Shown one piece after another: positions 1-8,279 of a stretch of DNA of 22,678 nucleotides. The translations under genes and the position numbers were made by a program. The stretch is from a virus. The stretch is taken from positions 1-22,678 of IMG/VR virus record IMGVR_UViG_3300017779_000172; one strand, given 5' to 3'. The notes beneath the pieces are model-generated. The model was not told the origin of the DNA and did no database searches. It saw nothing but the letters and a program-made list of their open reading frames with translations. Numbering within the stretch: the stretch's first letter is position 1; each line of letters opens with the position of its first letter.

Positions 1-1
1 A

Positions 2-217
2 AGCGATAAACCCGAAGAGCCTAAAGCATGGAGAGATGCAATGCACGTTGCGAATGGTGTTTATAATGGACATATTGGTGATTTTGTTGAAGGTGCAACA
101 CATTATCATGCTTATTATGTAAACCCTAGTTGGGCAAAGGTTAAAAAATACGTATTAAGAATTGATGACCACATATTTTATAAATGGGAAATTGAAGGGA
201 AAGAAAATGAAAATTGA
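2..217 (+). CDS. Cell-wall hydrolase, SleB/Hydrolase_2-like (C-terminal fragment)
   Basis: Only the last 71 residues are inside the window; the reading frame enters from the left edge. The fragment contains GATHYHAYYVNPSWA followed by a segment ending IDDHIFYKW. This resembles the C-terminal signature of SleB-type cell-wall hydrolases (Hydrolase_2 family), in which a conserved ATHYHA-type segment precedes a buried IG/DxHxFY strand. Known members cut peptidoglycan; in a phage this would be an endolysin or a virion-associated muralytic enzyme. Its stop codon overlaps the next gene by 11 nt, so the two are probably co-transcribed. The catalytic glutamate expected further upstream is outside the window, so activity cannot be judged. 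Confidence 0.75.
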   Translation, partial: SDKPEEPKAWRDAMHVANGVYNGHIGDFVEGATHYHAYYVNPSWAKVKKYVLRIDDHIFYKWEIEGKENEN

Positions 218-830
218 AATGATTGATATTGAGAAAATCAAACCATATGAAAAAAATCCTCGTAAAAATCAAAATGGAGAAAAAATAGCCAAATCTTTAG
301 AAAAATATGGTTGGAGGCAACCTATCGTAGTTGATAAAGACTATGTAGTTATTGTTGGTCATACAAGATTAATGGGTGCAGAACATCTAAAAATGAAACA
401 AGTACCAGTTCATGTTGCTACTGATATGAAAGAAGATGAAGTTAAAGCATATAGAATAGCTGATAATAGACTATCAGAAGATAGTACATGGGATTACGAA
501 TTACTTAAATTTGAAATGGATTTATTAAACGACATAGGTTTTGACCTTGACGATTTAGGTTTTGAGAAACAAGAATTAGAAACAATAGTATTTCAACCAG
601 ACCATAAATCCAGAGATTGGTTAGAACACGAAGAACATTGGCAAGATATGCCTGCCTTTGACCACGAAGACCAATCACCATTTAGGTCATTAACTATTAA
701 TTTTGTAAGCCAAGATTCAATGGATAAATTTTTTCAATTAATTAAACAAGATTATACAGATAAGACAAAGTATATTTGGTACCCAAAGATTGAAAAGAAT
801 GTAATAAAGGATAAGGCTTTTGAAAGTTAA
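207..830 (+). CDS. ParB-like N-terminal domain protein
   Basis: A 207-residue protein. The first ~85 residues form a recognisable ParB/Spo0J N-terminal domain: IEKIKPYEKNPRKN is the opening strand-helix, and the central GxxR box is GHTR (G51-R54), followed by LMGAEHL and KQVPVHV. A DNA-partitioning HTH is not evident; the C-terminal half (LTINFVSQDSMDKFF...) is of the kind found in phage ParB-like proteins encoded near DNA-modifying enzymes. I chose ATG 207 because it has an AAGGGAAAG purine stretch just upstream and begins exactly at the family start; the ATG at 162 lies inside the hydrolase frame. It overlaps the next gene by 11 nt. A role with the adjacent glycosyltransferase in DNA-base modification is inferred from context, not shown by motifs. 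Confidence 0.82.
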   Translation: MKIEMIDIEKIKPYEKNPRKNQNGEKIAKSLEKYGWRQPIVVDKDYVVIVGHTRLMGAEHLKMKQVPVHVATDMKEDEVKAYRIADNRLSEDSTWDYELLKFEMDLLNDIGFDLDDLGFEKQELETIVFQPDHKSRDWLEHEEHWQDMPAFDHEDQSPFRSLTINFVSQDSMDKFFQLIKQDYTDKTKYIWYPKIEKNVIKDKAFES

Positions 831-1710
831 AAATAGATTTCCCATTTATATACCATCTAAGGGCAGAGCAGATAGTAGACTTACCATCAAAGCCTTAGAA
901 GAAATGAAAGTTCCTTACACAGTAGTTGTTGAAGAACAAGAGTACTCGGAGTATGCGAAGGTTGTACCGAAAAAGAATATACTCGTGTTAGATAAGACAT
1001 ACCAAGACGAGTATGATACGTGTGACGATTTAGGCGATAAAAAATCTAAGGGACCCGGAGCCGCTCGTAATTTTATTTGGCAAAATTCAATAGATAGAGG
1101 TTATGAGTACCATTGGGTAATGGACGATAACATTAAATGTTTTAGAAGATGGCAAAATAATCTTGAAATAAAATGTATAGATGGAACACCTTTCAAGGTA
1201 ATGGAAGATTTTGTTACTAGATATAAAAATATAGGTATGGCAGGACCAAATTATACATTCTTTGTTATTGATAAATGGGCACACCAATATGGACCATTCA
1301 CAGTAAATACTAGAATATATTCATGTAACCTTATTAAAAACGATTTACCTTTACCTGATAGATGGAGAGGAAGATATAACGAAGATACCGATTTGTCTTT
1401 ACGAATACTTAAGAAAGGTTGGTGTACTGTACAGTTTAATGTGTTTCTTCAAGAGAAAGCCAACACACAAACGCTGAAAGGTGGAAATACAGACGAATTC
1501 TATGCTGAAGAAGGCACTATTCCTAAATCTAATATGCAAATGAGATTACACCCAGATGTAACTAAACTTGTATGGAGATATGGAAGACATCATCATTATG
1601 TGAATTACAATAAATTTAAACGAGAGAATAAACTTATATTTCGTGATGATTATAAACCTAAAAAAGGTGTAAATAATTATGGAATGAAGCTTAAAAAGAT
1701 TGAAACTTAA
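820..1710 (+). CDS. TET-associated-type (TAGT-like) glycosyltransferase
   Basis: A 296-residue protein. It opens with FPIYIPSKGRA, the nucleotide-sugar-binding start of GT-A-like phage glycosyltransferases. GPGAARNFIW and HWVMDDNI follow (D102-D103, the metal-binding DxD-equivalent), then RYNEDTDLSLRIL (E188, D189, D191) and a C-terminal GGNTDEFY segment starting at G221. This order matches the TAGT glycosyltransferases described by Aravind and colleagues in phage base-modification loci, proposed to glycosylate oxidised or hydroxymethylated bases. The start is TTG 820, with AAGGA 8-12 nt upstream; the next in-frame ATG (904) would delete the IPSKGR motif. No TET/JBP oxygenase or methyltransferase is present in the window, so the acceptor base is unknown. 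Confidence 0.8.
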   Translation: MKVKNRFPIYIPSKGRADSRLTIKALEEMKVPYTVVVEEQEYSEYAKVVPKKNILVLDKTYQDEYDTCDDLGDKKSKGPGAARNFIWQNSIDRGYEYHWVMDDNIKCFRRWQNNLEIKCIDGTPFKVMEDFVTRYKNIGMAGPNYTFFVIDKWAHQYGPFTVNTRIYSCNLIKNDLPLPDRWRGRYNEDTDLSLRILKKGWCTVQFNVFLQEKANTQTLKGGNTDEFYAEEGTIPKSNMQMRLHPDVTKLVWRYGRHHHYVNYNKFKRENKLIFRDDYKPKKGVNNYGMKLKKIET

Positions 1711-1736
1711 TTAATTTTCGTGGTATTAAAAAAAAG

Positions 1737-2258
1737 ATGAATGAAATTACACAAATAAAACCAGTTAAAAAGAAGAAAAAGCCAACAAATAAAGTTGGTA
1801 GACCTAAGATTAATTTGAATCTTGAAGAATTAGAAAGACTTTCAAGGTTGAATTGCACTATGCCAGAAATATCTGCTTACTTTGATATACCATTAAGGAC
1901 ATTAGAAGATAAGTTTACAAACGAATTAGATGTTAGAAAGGCAATAGAGAAAGGTAGAGCAACTGGTAAACTTTCTTTAAGACGAAGACAAATACAAATT
2001 ATGGAAGAAACGAATAATCCTACAATGGCGATTTGGCTTGGTAAACAAATGTTAGGTCAAACAGATAAACAAGAAATAGTACAAGACATCAACATTGAAG
2101 ATAGAAAGGTGCTAGATATTAGCAGATTAACTGATGACGACCTCAACAATCTTGAAAGAACACTTAAATATGCACTCGTTGACGAGAGTGAGAGCGGAGA
2201 AAATGCGAAGGTCGCTCAAACTATTCATCAAGGAAGCATGGGGAACAATAGAACCTAA
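1737..2258 (+). CDS. terS: Terminase small subunit (DNA recognition)
   Basis: A 173-residue protein directly upstream of the large terminase. A lysine-rich N-terminus (KKKKKPTNKVGRPK) leads into a predicted helix-turn-helix at about residues 31-60 (LEELERLSRLNCTMPEISAYF then DIPLRTLEDKF), the typical DNA-binding part of phage small terminases. The middle (AIEKGRATGKLSLRRRQIQIM ... NPTMAIWLGKQMLGQ) is the recurring terS pattern of a helical oligomerisation region. The ATG has only a weak AAAAAAAG upstream. The last ~56 nt overlap the preferred start of the large subunit. The family recognises pac/cos DNA and stimulates the large-subunit motor; no packaging site can be identified here. Confidence 0.82.
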   Translation: MNEITQIKPVKKKKKPTNKVGRPKINLNLEELERLSRLNCTMPEISAYFDIPLRTLEDKFTNELDVRKAIEKGRATGKLSLRRRQIQIMEETNNPTMAIWLGKQMLGQTDKQEIVQDINIEDRKVLDISRLTDDDLNNLERTLKYALVDESESGENAKVAQTIHQGSMGNNRT

Positions 2259-3645
2259 TCGTGAGTATAATGATAACTGGCATATAGATGCTATTGCAGA
2301 CCATTTACAAGCTGTTGCCAATGGTGATGTAAAAAGATTAATTATAAATGTTCCACCTAGACATATGAAGTCAATATCTGTTTCAGTAGCTTTACCTGCT
2401 TGGACATGGACAAATGACCCAACAAAGAAATTTTTATATGCAAGTTATGCAGGTTCTCTAAGCATTAGAGATAGTGTAAAATGTAGAAGATTGATTGATA
2501 GTCAATGGTACAAGACTACATTTGGCGATACATTCAAACTTACATCAGACCAAAACCAGAAACAAAGATTTGAAAATGACAGAACAGGTATGCGAATTGC
2601 TACATCTGTTGATGGTGCATTAACTGGAGAGGGTGGAGATATAATTGTTATTGACGACCCACACAATGTAAGAGAAGCAGAAAGTGGTCTTGTTAGACAA
2701 GGTGTATTAGATTGGTGGGACCAAGCAATGCAAACCAGACTTAATGACCCAAAAAATGGTGCTTTTATTATTATTATGCAAAGAGTACATGAAAGTGATT
2801 TAACTGGTCATATATTGGCAAATGAATTTCAAGATTGGGACCATTTATGTTTGCCTGCTAAATATGAACCAGACCACCCTACAATAACTCGTTCATCATT
2901 AGGGTTTGTAGACCCAAGACAAGAACATGGCGAATTATTATGGCCAGATAGAATAGACGAAAAAACAATAACAAATCTTGAAAAAAGTCTTGGTTCTTAT
3001 GGTTCTGCAGGTCAATTACAACAAAGACCAATGCCAAGAGGTGGAGGAATACTTAAAGCTGAATGGTGGAGTGAATGGGAATATGACGATTTACCAGATA
3101 TAGAATACCTTATTCAGTCTTATGATACTGCCTATAGTACAAAAGAAAACAGTTCATATAGTGCAAGAACAACTTGGGGTGTCTTTAAACACAATGGGTA
3201 TTTCAATGCGATAGTTGTAGATATGTGGTACGATAGAGTTAGTTATCCAGATTTAAGAAGAATAGCACAAGAAGCCTACGAAGATTATGAACCTGATGTT
3301 GTCCTGATAGAAAAGAAAGCTAGTGGTCAAAGTTTAATACAAGATTTAAGAATGGCAGGTATACCAATATTGGAATATTCGCCAGATAGAGATAAACAAG
3401 CAAGAGCACATGCAAGTTCTGCCTTGCTAGAAGATGGTAGAATATGGTATCCTAAAAACAAGAAGTGGGCAAAAAATTTAATAGATATATGTTCAGCCTT
3501 TCCACAAGGCGATAATGATGATATAGTAGATACATGTACTCAAGCATGGCTTAGATTGAGAAAAGGTTGGTTTATAACACATTCATCTGATAGCGACGAA
3601 GATGATGAATTTGCAGAACAGAAGAGGTTAACTTTATATGGCTAA
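2203..3645 (+). CDS. terL: Terminase large subunit (packaging ATPase and nuclease)
   Basis: A 480-residue protein with both terminase domains. The ATPase part has a deviant Walker A, PPRHMKS at P51-S57, a Walker B ending VIDD at about 148-152, and a preceding GALTGEGGD. The C-terminal RNase H-fold nuclease has its acidic residues in SYDTAYS (D308), VLIEKKASG (E370) and DDIVDTCTQAW (D439/D440/D443). It drives DNA into the procapsid through the portal and cuts the concatemer. The frame is open back to ATG 2134, but that start would overlap terS by 125 nt; ATG 2203 (MRRSLKLFIKEAW) matches the family's usual N-terminus and has GGAG close upstream. The 3' end overlaps the portal gene by 8 nt. Confidence 0.95.
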   Translation: MRRSLKLFIKEAWGTIEPNREYNDNWHIDAIADHLQAVANGDVKRLIINVPPRHMKSISVSVALPAWTWTNDPTKKFLYASYAGSLSIRDSVKCRRLIDSQWYKTTFGDTFKLTSDQNQKQRFENDRTGMRIATSVDGALTGEGGDIIVIDDPHNVREAESGLVRQGVLDWWDQAMQTRLNDPKNGAFIIIMQRVHESDLTGHILANEFQDWDHLCLPAKYEPDHPTITRSSLGFVDPRQEHGELLWPDRIDEKTITNLEKSLGSYGSAGQLQQRPMPRGGGILKAEWWSEWEYDDLPDIEYLIQSYDTAYSTKENSSYSARTTWGVFKHNGYFNAIVVDMWYDRVSYPDLRRIAQEAYEDYEPDVVLIEKKASGQSLIQDLRMAGIPILEYSPDRDKQARAHASSALLEDGRIWYPKNKKWAKNLIDICSAFPQGDNDDIVDTCTQAWLRLRKGWFITHSSDSDEDDEFAEQKRLTLYG

Positions 3646-6070
3646 ACAACCGAATGTAATACCTTTCCAAGAAGGCGCTCCTGCAGACGAATTAGAGGTT
3701 GAGCAGATAGGCGATGAAGTCTTAATCGGTAATGCATCATTAGATGACATTGTAGAAATAACAGATGAACACGACCAAAACCTAGCAGAAGAACTAGATG
3801 AAAATGATTCAGCAAGAAAAGCACAGAATTTACTTGAAGCTTTTGAAAGTGATAAAGAGGCTAGGTCTGAATGGGAATATAGGTACAAACAAGGTTTAGA
3901 AACATTAGAACCAGATGGTGGTCTTTCAGAAGAAGAAGAACAGAGAGCAACAAGAGGTTTAAGTACTGTCGTACACCCTATGATTGCTGAAGCGGCAACT
4001 CAATTTAATGCGAAAGCTATTGCAGAATTATATCCATCTGGAGGACCAGTAAAAACAACTATTATTGGTGAACCTACAGAGGAATTAGAAGACCAAGCAA
4101 GACGTGTTAAAGATTACATGAACTATCAGATAACACAAGAAATGCCTGAGTATTTCCCAGATTTAGATACAATGTTGTTTCAATTACCACTTATTGGTCA
4201 TGCTTTTAAGAAAGTATTTTTCGATACAAATTTAGGTAGACAATGTTCTCAATTCGTTAAAGCAGAAGATTTTATAGTTGCACCAGATAGTAAAGATTTA
4301 CTTACATCTATTAGATATTCACACATAATAAGAATGCCAAGAAACGACTATAATCGTTATGTTGAAGGCGGATATTATTTACCTATCAAATATGTGGGTA
4401 GTGAAATAGACCCTGCAGGAAATATAGGCGAAGAAATAGAAGGTGTTTCTCAAGGAGACGAAGCACATAACGAAACAGTAACACTTATAGAAATGCACGT
4501 TTACGAAACTTTTGATGGTATTGATGGTATTACAGATGATAAAGAAAACCAAGATATGGTGGCATTTCCCTATGTAGTAACAATAGATTATGATTCACAA
4601 AAGATTGTATCAGTAAGAAGAAACTGGGAACAAGAAGACGAAAAGAAATTAAGACAGAACTATTTTATTTCATATAGATTTTTGCCGGGTACTGGTTTCT
4701 ATGGATTTGGTCTATTTCATTTAATAGGAGGTCTTGGAAAAGCGGCGACTGGTTCACTAAGAGCATTATTAGATTCGGCGGCTTTCAGTAATATGCAAGG
4801 CGGATTTAAACTTAAAGGCAGAGTTACTGGTGGAGACTTACAAGTAAATCCCGGTGAGTTTGCTGATTTAGATGCTACTGTTGATGATGTTAATAAGGCT
4901 ATAATGCCATTACCATTTAAAGAGCCATCAGGAACTTTGTTTAATTTAATGAATGCTATTGTTCAAGCAGGACAGAGATTTGCTAGTACTGCTGATTTAA
5001 ATGTTGGTGATGTAAATCCAAATGCACCTGTTGGCTCTACTGTTGCTCTTATAGAACAAGGTAGTAAAGCATTTAGTGCTATTCATAAAAGACTACATTA
5101 TTCTCAAGGACAAGAATTTAAATTAATAGCGAAATCTAATGCAAAATATTTACCAGAACAATTTGAATTTGCAATATCTGGTGTAACAACCAAAATATTC
5201 TCTACTGATTTTGATAGTACGATTGATATTGTACCAGTTTCAGACCCTAATGTTTTCAGTACTGCACAGAGAATTGCACAAGCACAGAGCGTTTTACAAT
5301 TATCACAATCAGCACCACAACTTTATGATATGTACGATACTCATAAAAGAATGTTAGAGGCATTAAGAATACCAAATATTGGCGAAGTTTTAAAAGAACC
5401 AGAAGAAGCCGTTAGAATTGACCCAGTAGATGAAAATATGTCTGTTATGTATGGTAAACCTATAAGAGCATTCCCAGAACAAGACCACGATGCTCATATT
5501 GCAGTTCATATGCAATTTATTCAAGACCCATCGCTTGGTGGAAATCCCGGTGCAAGAAATTTACAACCAGTATTAATTGCACATATAGCAGAACATATTG
5601 CCTTATTGTATAGACAAAGAATGCAAACAGCTATCGGTATGCAATTAGCACCACTGCCAGATATAAGAGACCCTAAATTTAAATTTGAAGATTTATCGCC
5701 AGAACTTGATATGCAGATTTCACAAAGAGCATCACAAGTCGTTGCACAATCACCTCAAATGGCACAAATAGATGCTATTACAAATCTAGGTCAACAACAA
5801 CAACAAGGTAATCCTTTACAATTTGCACAACAATTAGCACAATTAGAAGCGCAAATGTTACAGATGAAGACCAAACAAGACCTTGAGATAGAATCAGCAA
5901 AAGCGAAACAAGATATGCAGATTAAAGATGCAGAATTTCAACAAGATTTAGCTATGGAACAGGCTAAAACACAGGCAGATATAAATGCCAAATTTGCAAA
6001 GTTAGAAGCAGACTTGGCAATATTAAGAGAAAAAAACTTAGCTAAACAAATCGATAAAGGAGTTTTATAA
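3638..6070 (+). CDS. Portal protein
   Basis: An 810-residue protein just after terL, the standard place for the portal (the dodecameric DNA channel at the capsid vertex). After an acidic N-terminal tail (about residues 10-60, many D/E) comes RSEWEYRYKQGLETL, then STVVHPMIAEAATQFNAKAI and ELYPSGGPVKT, typical of large podovirus-type portals. The middle has a stretch FLPGTGFYGFGLFHLIGGLGK. From about residue 690 to the end the protein is Gln/Ala/Lys-rich and strongly helical (repeated QQ, AQQLAQLEAQMLQMK), consistent with the long C-terminal barrel helices or coiled coil of this portal class. It starts 8 nt inside terL and ends on a TAATG overlap with the next gene. Assignment rests on position, size and these segments rather than a catalytic motif. 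Confidence 0.85.
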   Translation: MAKQPNVIPFQEGAPADELEVEQIGDEVLIGNASLDDIVEITDEHDQNLAEELDENDSARKAQNLLEAFESDKEARSEWEYRYKQGLETLEPDGGLSEEEEQRATRGLSTVVHPMIAEAATQFNAKAIAELYPSGGPVKTTIIGEPTEELEDQARRVKDYMNYQITQEMPEYFPDLDTMLFQLPLIGHAFKKVFFDTNLGRQCSQFVKAEDFIVAPDSKDLLTSIRYSHIIRMPRNDYNRYVEGGYYLPIKYVGSEIDPAGNIGEEIEGVSQGDEAHNETVTLIEMHVYETFDGIDGITDDKENQDMVAFPYVVTIDYDSQKIVSVRRNWEQEDEKKLRQNYFISYRFLPGTGFYGFGLFHLIGGLGKAATGSLRALLDSAAFSNMQGGFKLKGRVTGGDLQVNPGEFADLDATVDDVNKAIMPLPFKEPSGTLFNLMNAIVQAGQRFASTADLNVGDVNPNAPVGSTVALIEQGSKAFSAIHKRLHYSQGQEFKLIAKSNAKYLPEQFEFAISGVTTKIFSTDFDSTIDIVPVSDPNVFSTAQRIAQAQSVLQLSQSAPQLYDMYDTHKRMLEALRIPNIGEVLKEPEEAVRIDPVDENMSVMYGKPIRAFPEQDHDAHIAVHMQFIQDPSLGGNPGARNLQPVLIAHIAEHIALLYRQRMQTAIGMQLAPLPDIRDPKFKFEDLSPELDMQISQRASQVVAQSPQMAQIDAITNLGQQQQQGNPLQFAQQLAQLEAQMLQMKTKQDLEIESAKAKQDMQIKDAEFQQDLAMEQAKTQADINAKFAKLEADLAILREKNLAKQIDKGVL

Positions 6071-6717
6071 TGGCTAGTAAACAAGAATATTTAAATATGA
6101 TGAAAAGAATGGAAATGATGCAGGGAAAAGGTGCATTAACTGACGCAGAAATGAAAATGTTAGATAGAATGGGAGAAGAAAAAATACCTGCAAAACAAAA
6201 TATGGGTATGGATTCTTTGATGCGACAAGATAATATTGAATCTATTATTAAAGGTGACCCAAATCTTTCTAAAATGAGAATACAACCACGAAGTGAAGAA
6301 ATGATAATGCGAGAAATTCAAAGTGGTAAAGGTTCAATGTCAAATGCAGAATTAGATGCAATAAAAAATTCAGCAATGGCAGGAACAATGGCAGGAATGG
6401 GTGCGATGAGTGATACAGAGATGAAGGCATTAGAAAATGCTTTGGGTGGTTCTGTTTCAGACGAAATAAGAGAAGCCGTTTCAGCATTAATAAGTATGGG
6501 TATACCTTTAGAAACTGCATTAGAAACCTTGAATGAAACAGAGGGATTGGCTAGTGCATTAGGAAAACCAGAAACAAACCCAATGACAATGCCAGAAGGT
6601 GCATTAGGTTCTCTACCTACTAGAACTGGTGGTTCTATGTCAGATACAGAAGCTAATATGTTTGATGCAGATAGAACTCAAAGCCTTGATATGCAAAAAG
6701 AAGCAATGGGTACATAG
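6070..6717 (+). CDS. Hypothetical virion-region protein with a four-copy short motif
   Basis: A 215-residue protein, rich in Met, Ala and Gly, beginning at a TAATG overlap with the portal stop and served by AAAGGAG about 7 nt upstream. I do not recognise a family. It contains four degenerate copies of the motif G-[AS]-[LM]-[ST]-[DN]-[AT]-E-x3-[LIF], at about residues 21-31 (GALTDAEMKML), 88-98 (GSMSNAELDAI), 111-121 (GAMSDTEMKAL) and 188-198 (GSMSDTEANMF). These look like helix-capping or peptide-docking repeats. Position between portal and ejection-type genes suggests a structural or assembly role, but none can be read from sequence. No signal peptide or transmembrane segment is apparent. 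Confidence 0.7.
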   Translation: MASKQEYLNMMKRMEMMQGKGALTDAEMKMLDRMGEEKIPAKQNMGMDSLMRQDNIESIIKGDPNLSKMRIQPRSEEMIMREIQSGKGSMSNAELDAIKNSAMAGTMAGMGAMSDTEMKALENALGGSVSDEIREAVSALISMGIPLETALETLNETEGLASALGKPETNPMTMPEGALGSLPTRTGGSMSDTEANMFDADRTQSLDMQKEAMGT

Positions 6718-6725
6718 AGACATAA

Positions 6726-7970
6726 ATGGCAGAGAAATCAAAACCAGAATTTACCTTAGGTGATTTAGGAACTATTAAAGAAGGTATATTAGCAGAACAA
6801 GCAGGTTTTCAGCCTTTTAAAAAACTTGGTTTAGATTTCACACTTAGACCAGAAACTGTTTTTGGTGCATTACCTTTTGTTGGAGGTTTGACCAATATGG
6901 GTCAGGCAATAGGTAAATATCAATTAGAAGACTCTGCCAATAAATTTTATGGTGTTGATAAAGGATTTAAAGATACATCAATTAGTTCTGGTATGAATGA
7001 TAGTGCAACAAATTCTTTAATTAAAGAAATCAAGGCATTTAAAGAGAATGACCCTTATTCTACTACATCTAATATAACTCGTGATGATATACAAAATTTT
7101 ATGATGCAGAACAAACCAGACTTAGATTTGGCACCAATTCAAAATCGTATGTATACAAAATCTGAAATTGCAGAAGGCGATGGAGGTGGTCGTTTTGGTG
7201 ACCAACAAGTATATACTACACAGCCATATTCAAGTGGTAGAACTGCACAAAACATTACAAGTACAGGTTTTAGAAGTGGTATAAGTCCACAAGATAGAGC
7301 CATGATAGAAGAAGACCAAGTAATATCAGGTTACAGTAGTTTTGGTGATGCCATGAGAGGTGGTTATTATGATAATGAAATTAAATCAGTAAGTGATTTT
7401 GCAGAAGATAAAATTAATCAAACAAACATAATAAATTATGACCCAACAAAAGGAACTTATGACCCTGCATTTGCTAGAGCAGTAACATTAGAAAATAGAC
7501 AAGAAGCAGGTAATGATACTGCCTCAGAATCTACTTTTATATGTACTGCTTTATACGAAATGGGTCAAATGCCTATAGGTATTTATAAATACGACCAGAG
7601 ATACGGACAACAAGTAAATAAAAAAATATACAATGGTTATGCTATATGGGGAAAACCAATAGCACAAAAGATGCGAAATAGAGGTTTTATATATAATATA
7701 ATAACACCAATAGCTATGAGATGGGCTGAACAAATGGCATTTGATATGTCTGATGGTAAGGTAGGGAAAAAAAGATATTCAATTAAAGCGATGAAGTTTC
7801 TGGGAGAGGCTATTTGTTACGGAATAGGATTATTCATTAAACCAGAAGGAGAAAAACATGGAAGCAATAGAAATAGGCAACATGGAGAAGAACGAAGAAC
7901 TATTCGAGGAGAAGATGGGCTTCAAAAGAGACGAGGAAGGCCTAGAACTAAGCGACGAACAGCTAGTTAA
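6726..7970 (+). CDS. Virion-associated protein with conserved phage C-terminal module
   Basis: A 414-residue protein. The N-terminal ~260 residues are low in recognisable motifs, apart from a hydrophobic Gly-containing segment (ETVFGALPFVGGLTNMGQAI, about 43-62). Residues ~269-345 form a compact domain: STFICTALYEMGQMPIGIY, KYDQRYG, YNGYAIWGKPIAQKM, then ITPIAMRWAEQMA. Similar CTxLYxxG / YDxxYG / GYxxWGxP modules recur, as I recall, at the C-termini of diverse marine phage tail and virion proteins; their function is unknown to me. The final ~37 residues are strongly basic (GEERRTIRG ... RRGRPRTKRR) and are encoded in the 113-nt overlap with the next gene. The start ATG 6726 has only a weak AGAGA upstream. 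Confidence 0.7.
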   Translation: MAEKSKPEFTLGDLGTIKEGILAEQAGFQPFKKLGLDFTLRPETVFGALPFVGGLTNMGQAIGKYQLEDSANKFYGVDKGFKDTSISSGMNDSATNSLIKEIKAFKENDPYSTTSNITRDDIQNFMMQNKPDLDLAPIQNRMYTKSEIAEGDGGGRFGDQQVYTTQPYSSGRTAQNITSTGFRSGISPQDRAMIEEDQVISGYSSFGDAMRGGYYDNEIKSVSDFAEDKINQTNIINYDPTKGTYDPAFARAVTLENRQEAGNDTASESTFICTALYEMGQMPIGIYKYDQRYGQQVNKKIYNGYAIWGKPIAQKMRNRGFIYNIITPIAMRWAEQMAFDMSDGKVGKKRYSIKAMKFLGEAICYGIGLFIKPEGEKHGSNRNRQHGEERRTIRGEDGLQKRRGRPRTKRRTAS

Positions 7971-8139
7971 TTTTTTACTTCTTTGTCATCAAACAATGAT
8001 GTTACCAGAAGAAGAAATAGAAGAAGATGACGAACATCATGGCGACATGAAAGTCAAAGTCATCAAAATGGACTCTGGAAACATGCATGAAATGATGAAT
8101 GACATTCTTGGTCATGGCTCACCAAAAGTAGATATGTAA
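7858..8139 (+). CDS. Small acidic hypothetical protein
   Basis: A 93-residue, strongly acidic protein (MEKNEELFEEK, EEEIEEDDEHHGD). The ATG at 7858 has a textbook AAGGAG at 7846-7851, 6 nt away, so translation initiation here is well supported even though it lies 113 nt inside the preceding gene in another frame. No known domain is recognised. The C-terminal half is rich in Met and His (MKVKVIKMDSGNMHEMMND). It ends on a TAATG overlap with the next micro-ORF. Its acidity contrasts with the lysine-rich proteins encoded directly downstream, so an electrostatic partner role is conceivable but is only inference. Confidence 0.72.
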   Translation: MEAIEIGNMEKNEELFEEKMGFKRDEEGLELSDEQLVNFLLLCHQTMMLPEEEIEEDDEHHGDMKVKVIKMDSGNMHEMMNDILGHGSPKVDM

Positions 8140-8279
8140 TGCCTTTTACAAAGTATTCAAAAAAACAAAAAGCACTTGCTAGGGTAGCAAAACCTAGAAA
8201 TGCTATTACTGGTGCTGATTTTGCAAAACTTAAAAAGAAGAAGAAAAATGGCAAAAAAACCAAAACAAAGAAAGTTTAA
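8139..8279 (+). CDS. Lysine-rich 46-aa phage micro-protein
   Basis: A 46-residue ORF reading MPFTKYSKKQKALARVAKP, then RNAITGADFAKL and a nearly pure Lys/Thr tail. It starts on a TAATG overlap with the preceding stop and ends inside the next gene (32-nt overlap). The pattern of a short basic N-terminus, an AxPRxxITGADFxxLK core and a Lys tail is one I recognise from small conserved proteins in the virion region of marine phages, which supports it as a true gene despite its length. Function is unknown; it may bind DNA or the acidic surfaces of virion proteins. Confidence 0.65.
   Translation: MPFTKYSKKQKALARVAKPRNAITGADFAKLKKKKKNGKKTKTKKV

Noticed and set aside
162-206. Upstream extension of the ParB-like gene to ATG 162
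   Set aside because: The extension lies within the hydrolase frame and adds residues absent from the family; ATG 207 fits better.
2134-2202. Earlier terL start at ATG 2134 or ATG 2170
   Set aside because: It would overlap terS by up to 125 nt and the added residues do not resemble terminase N-termini; ATG 2203 gives the usual start. A start at 2170 cannot be fully excluded.
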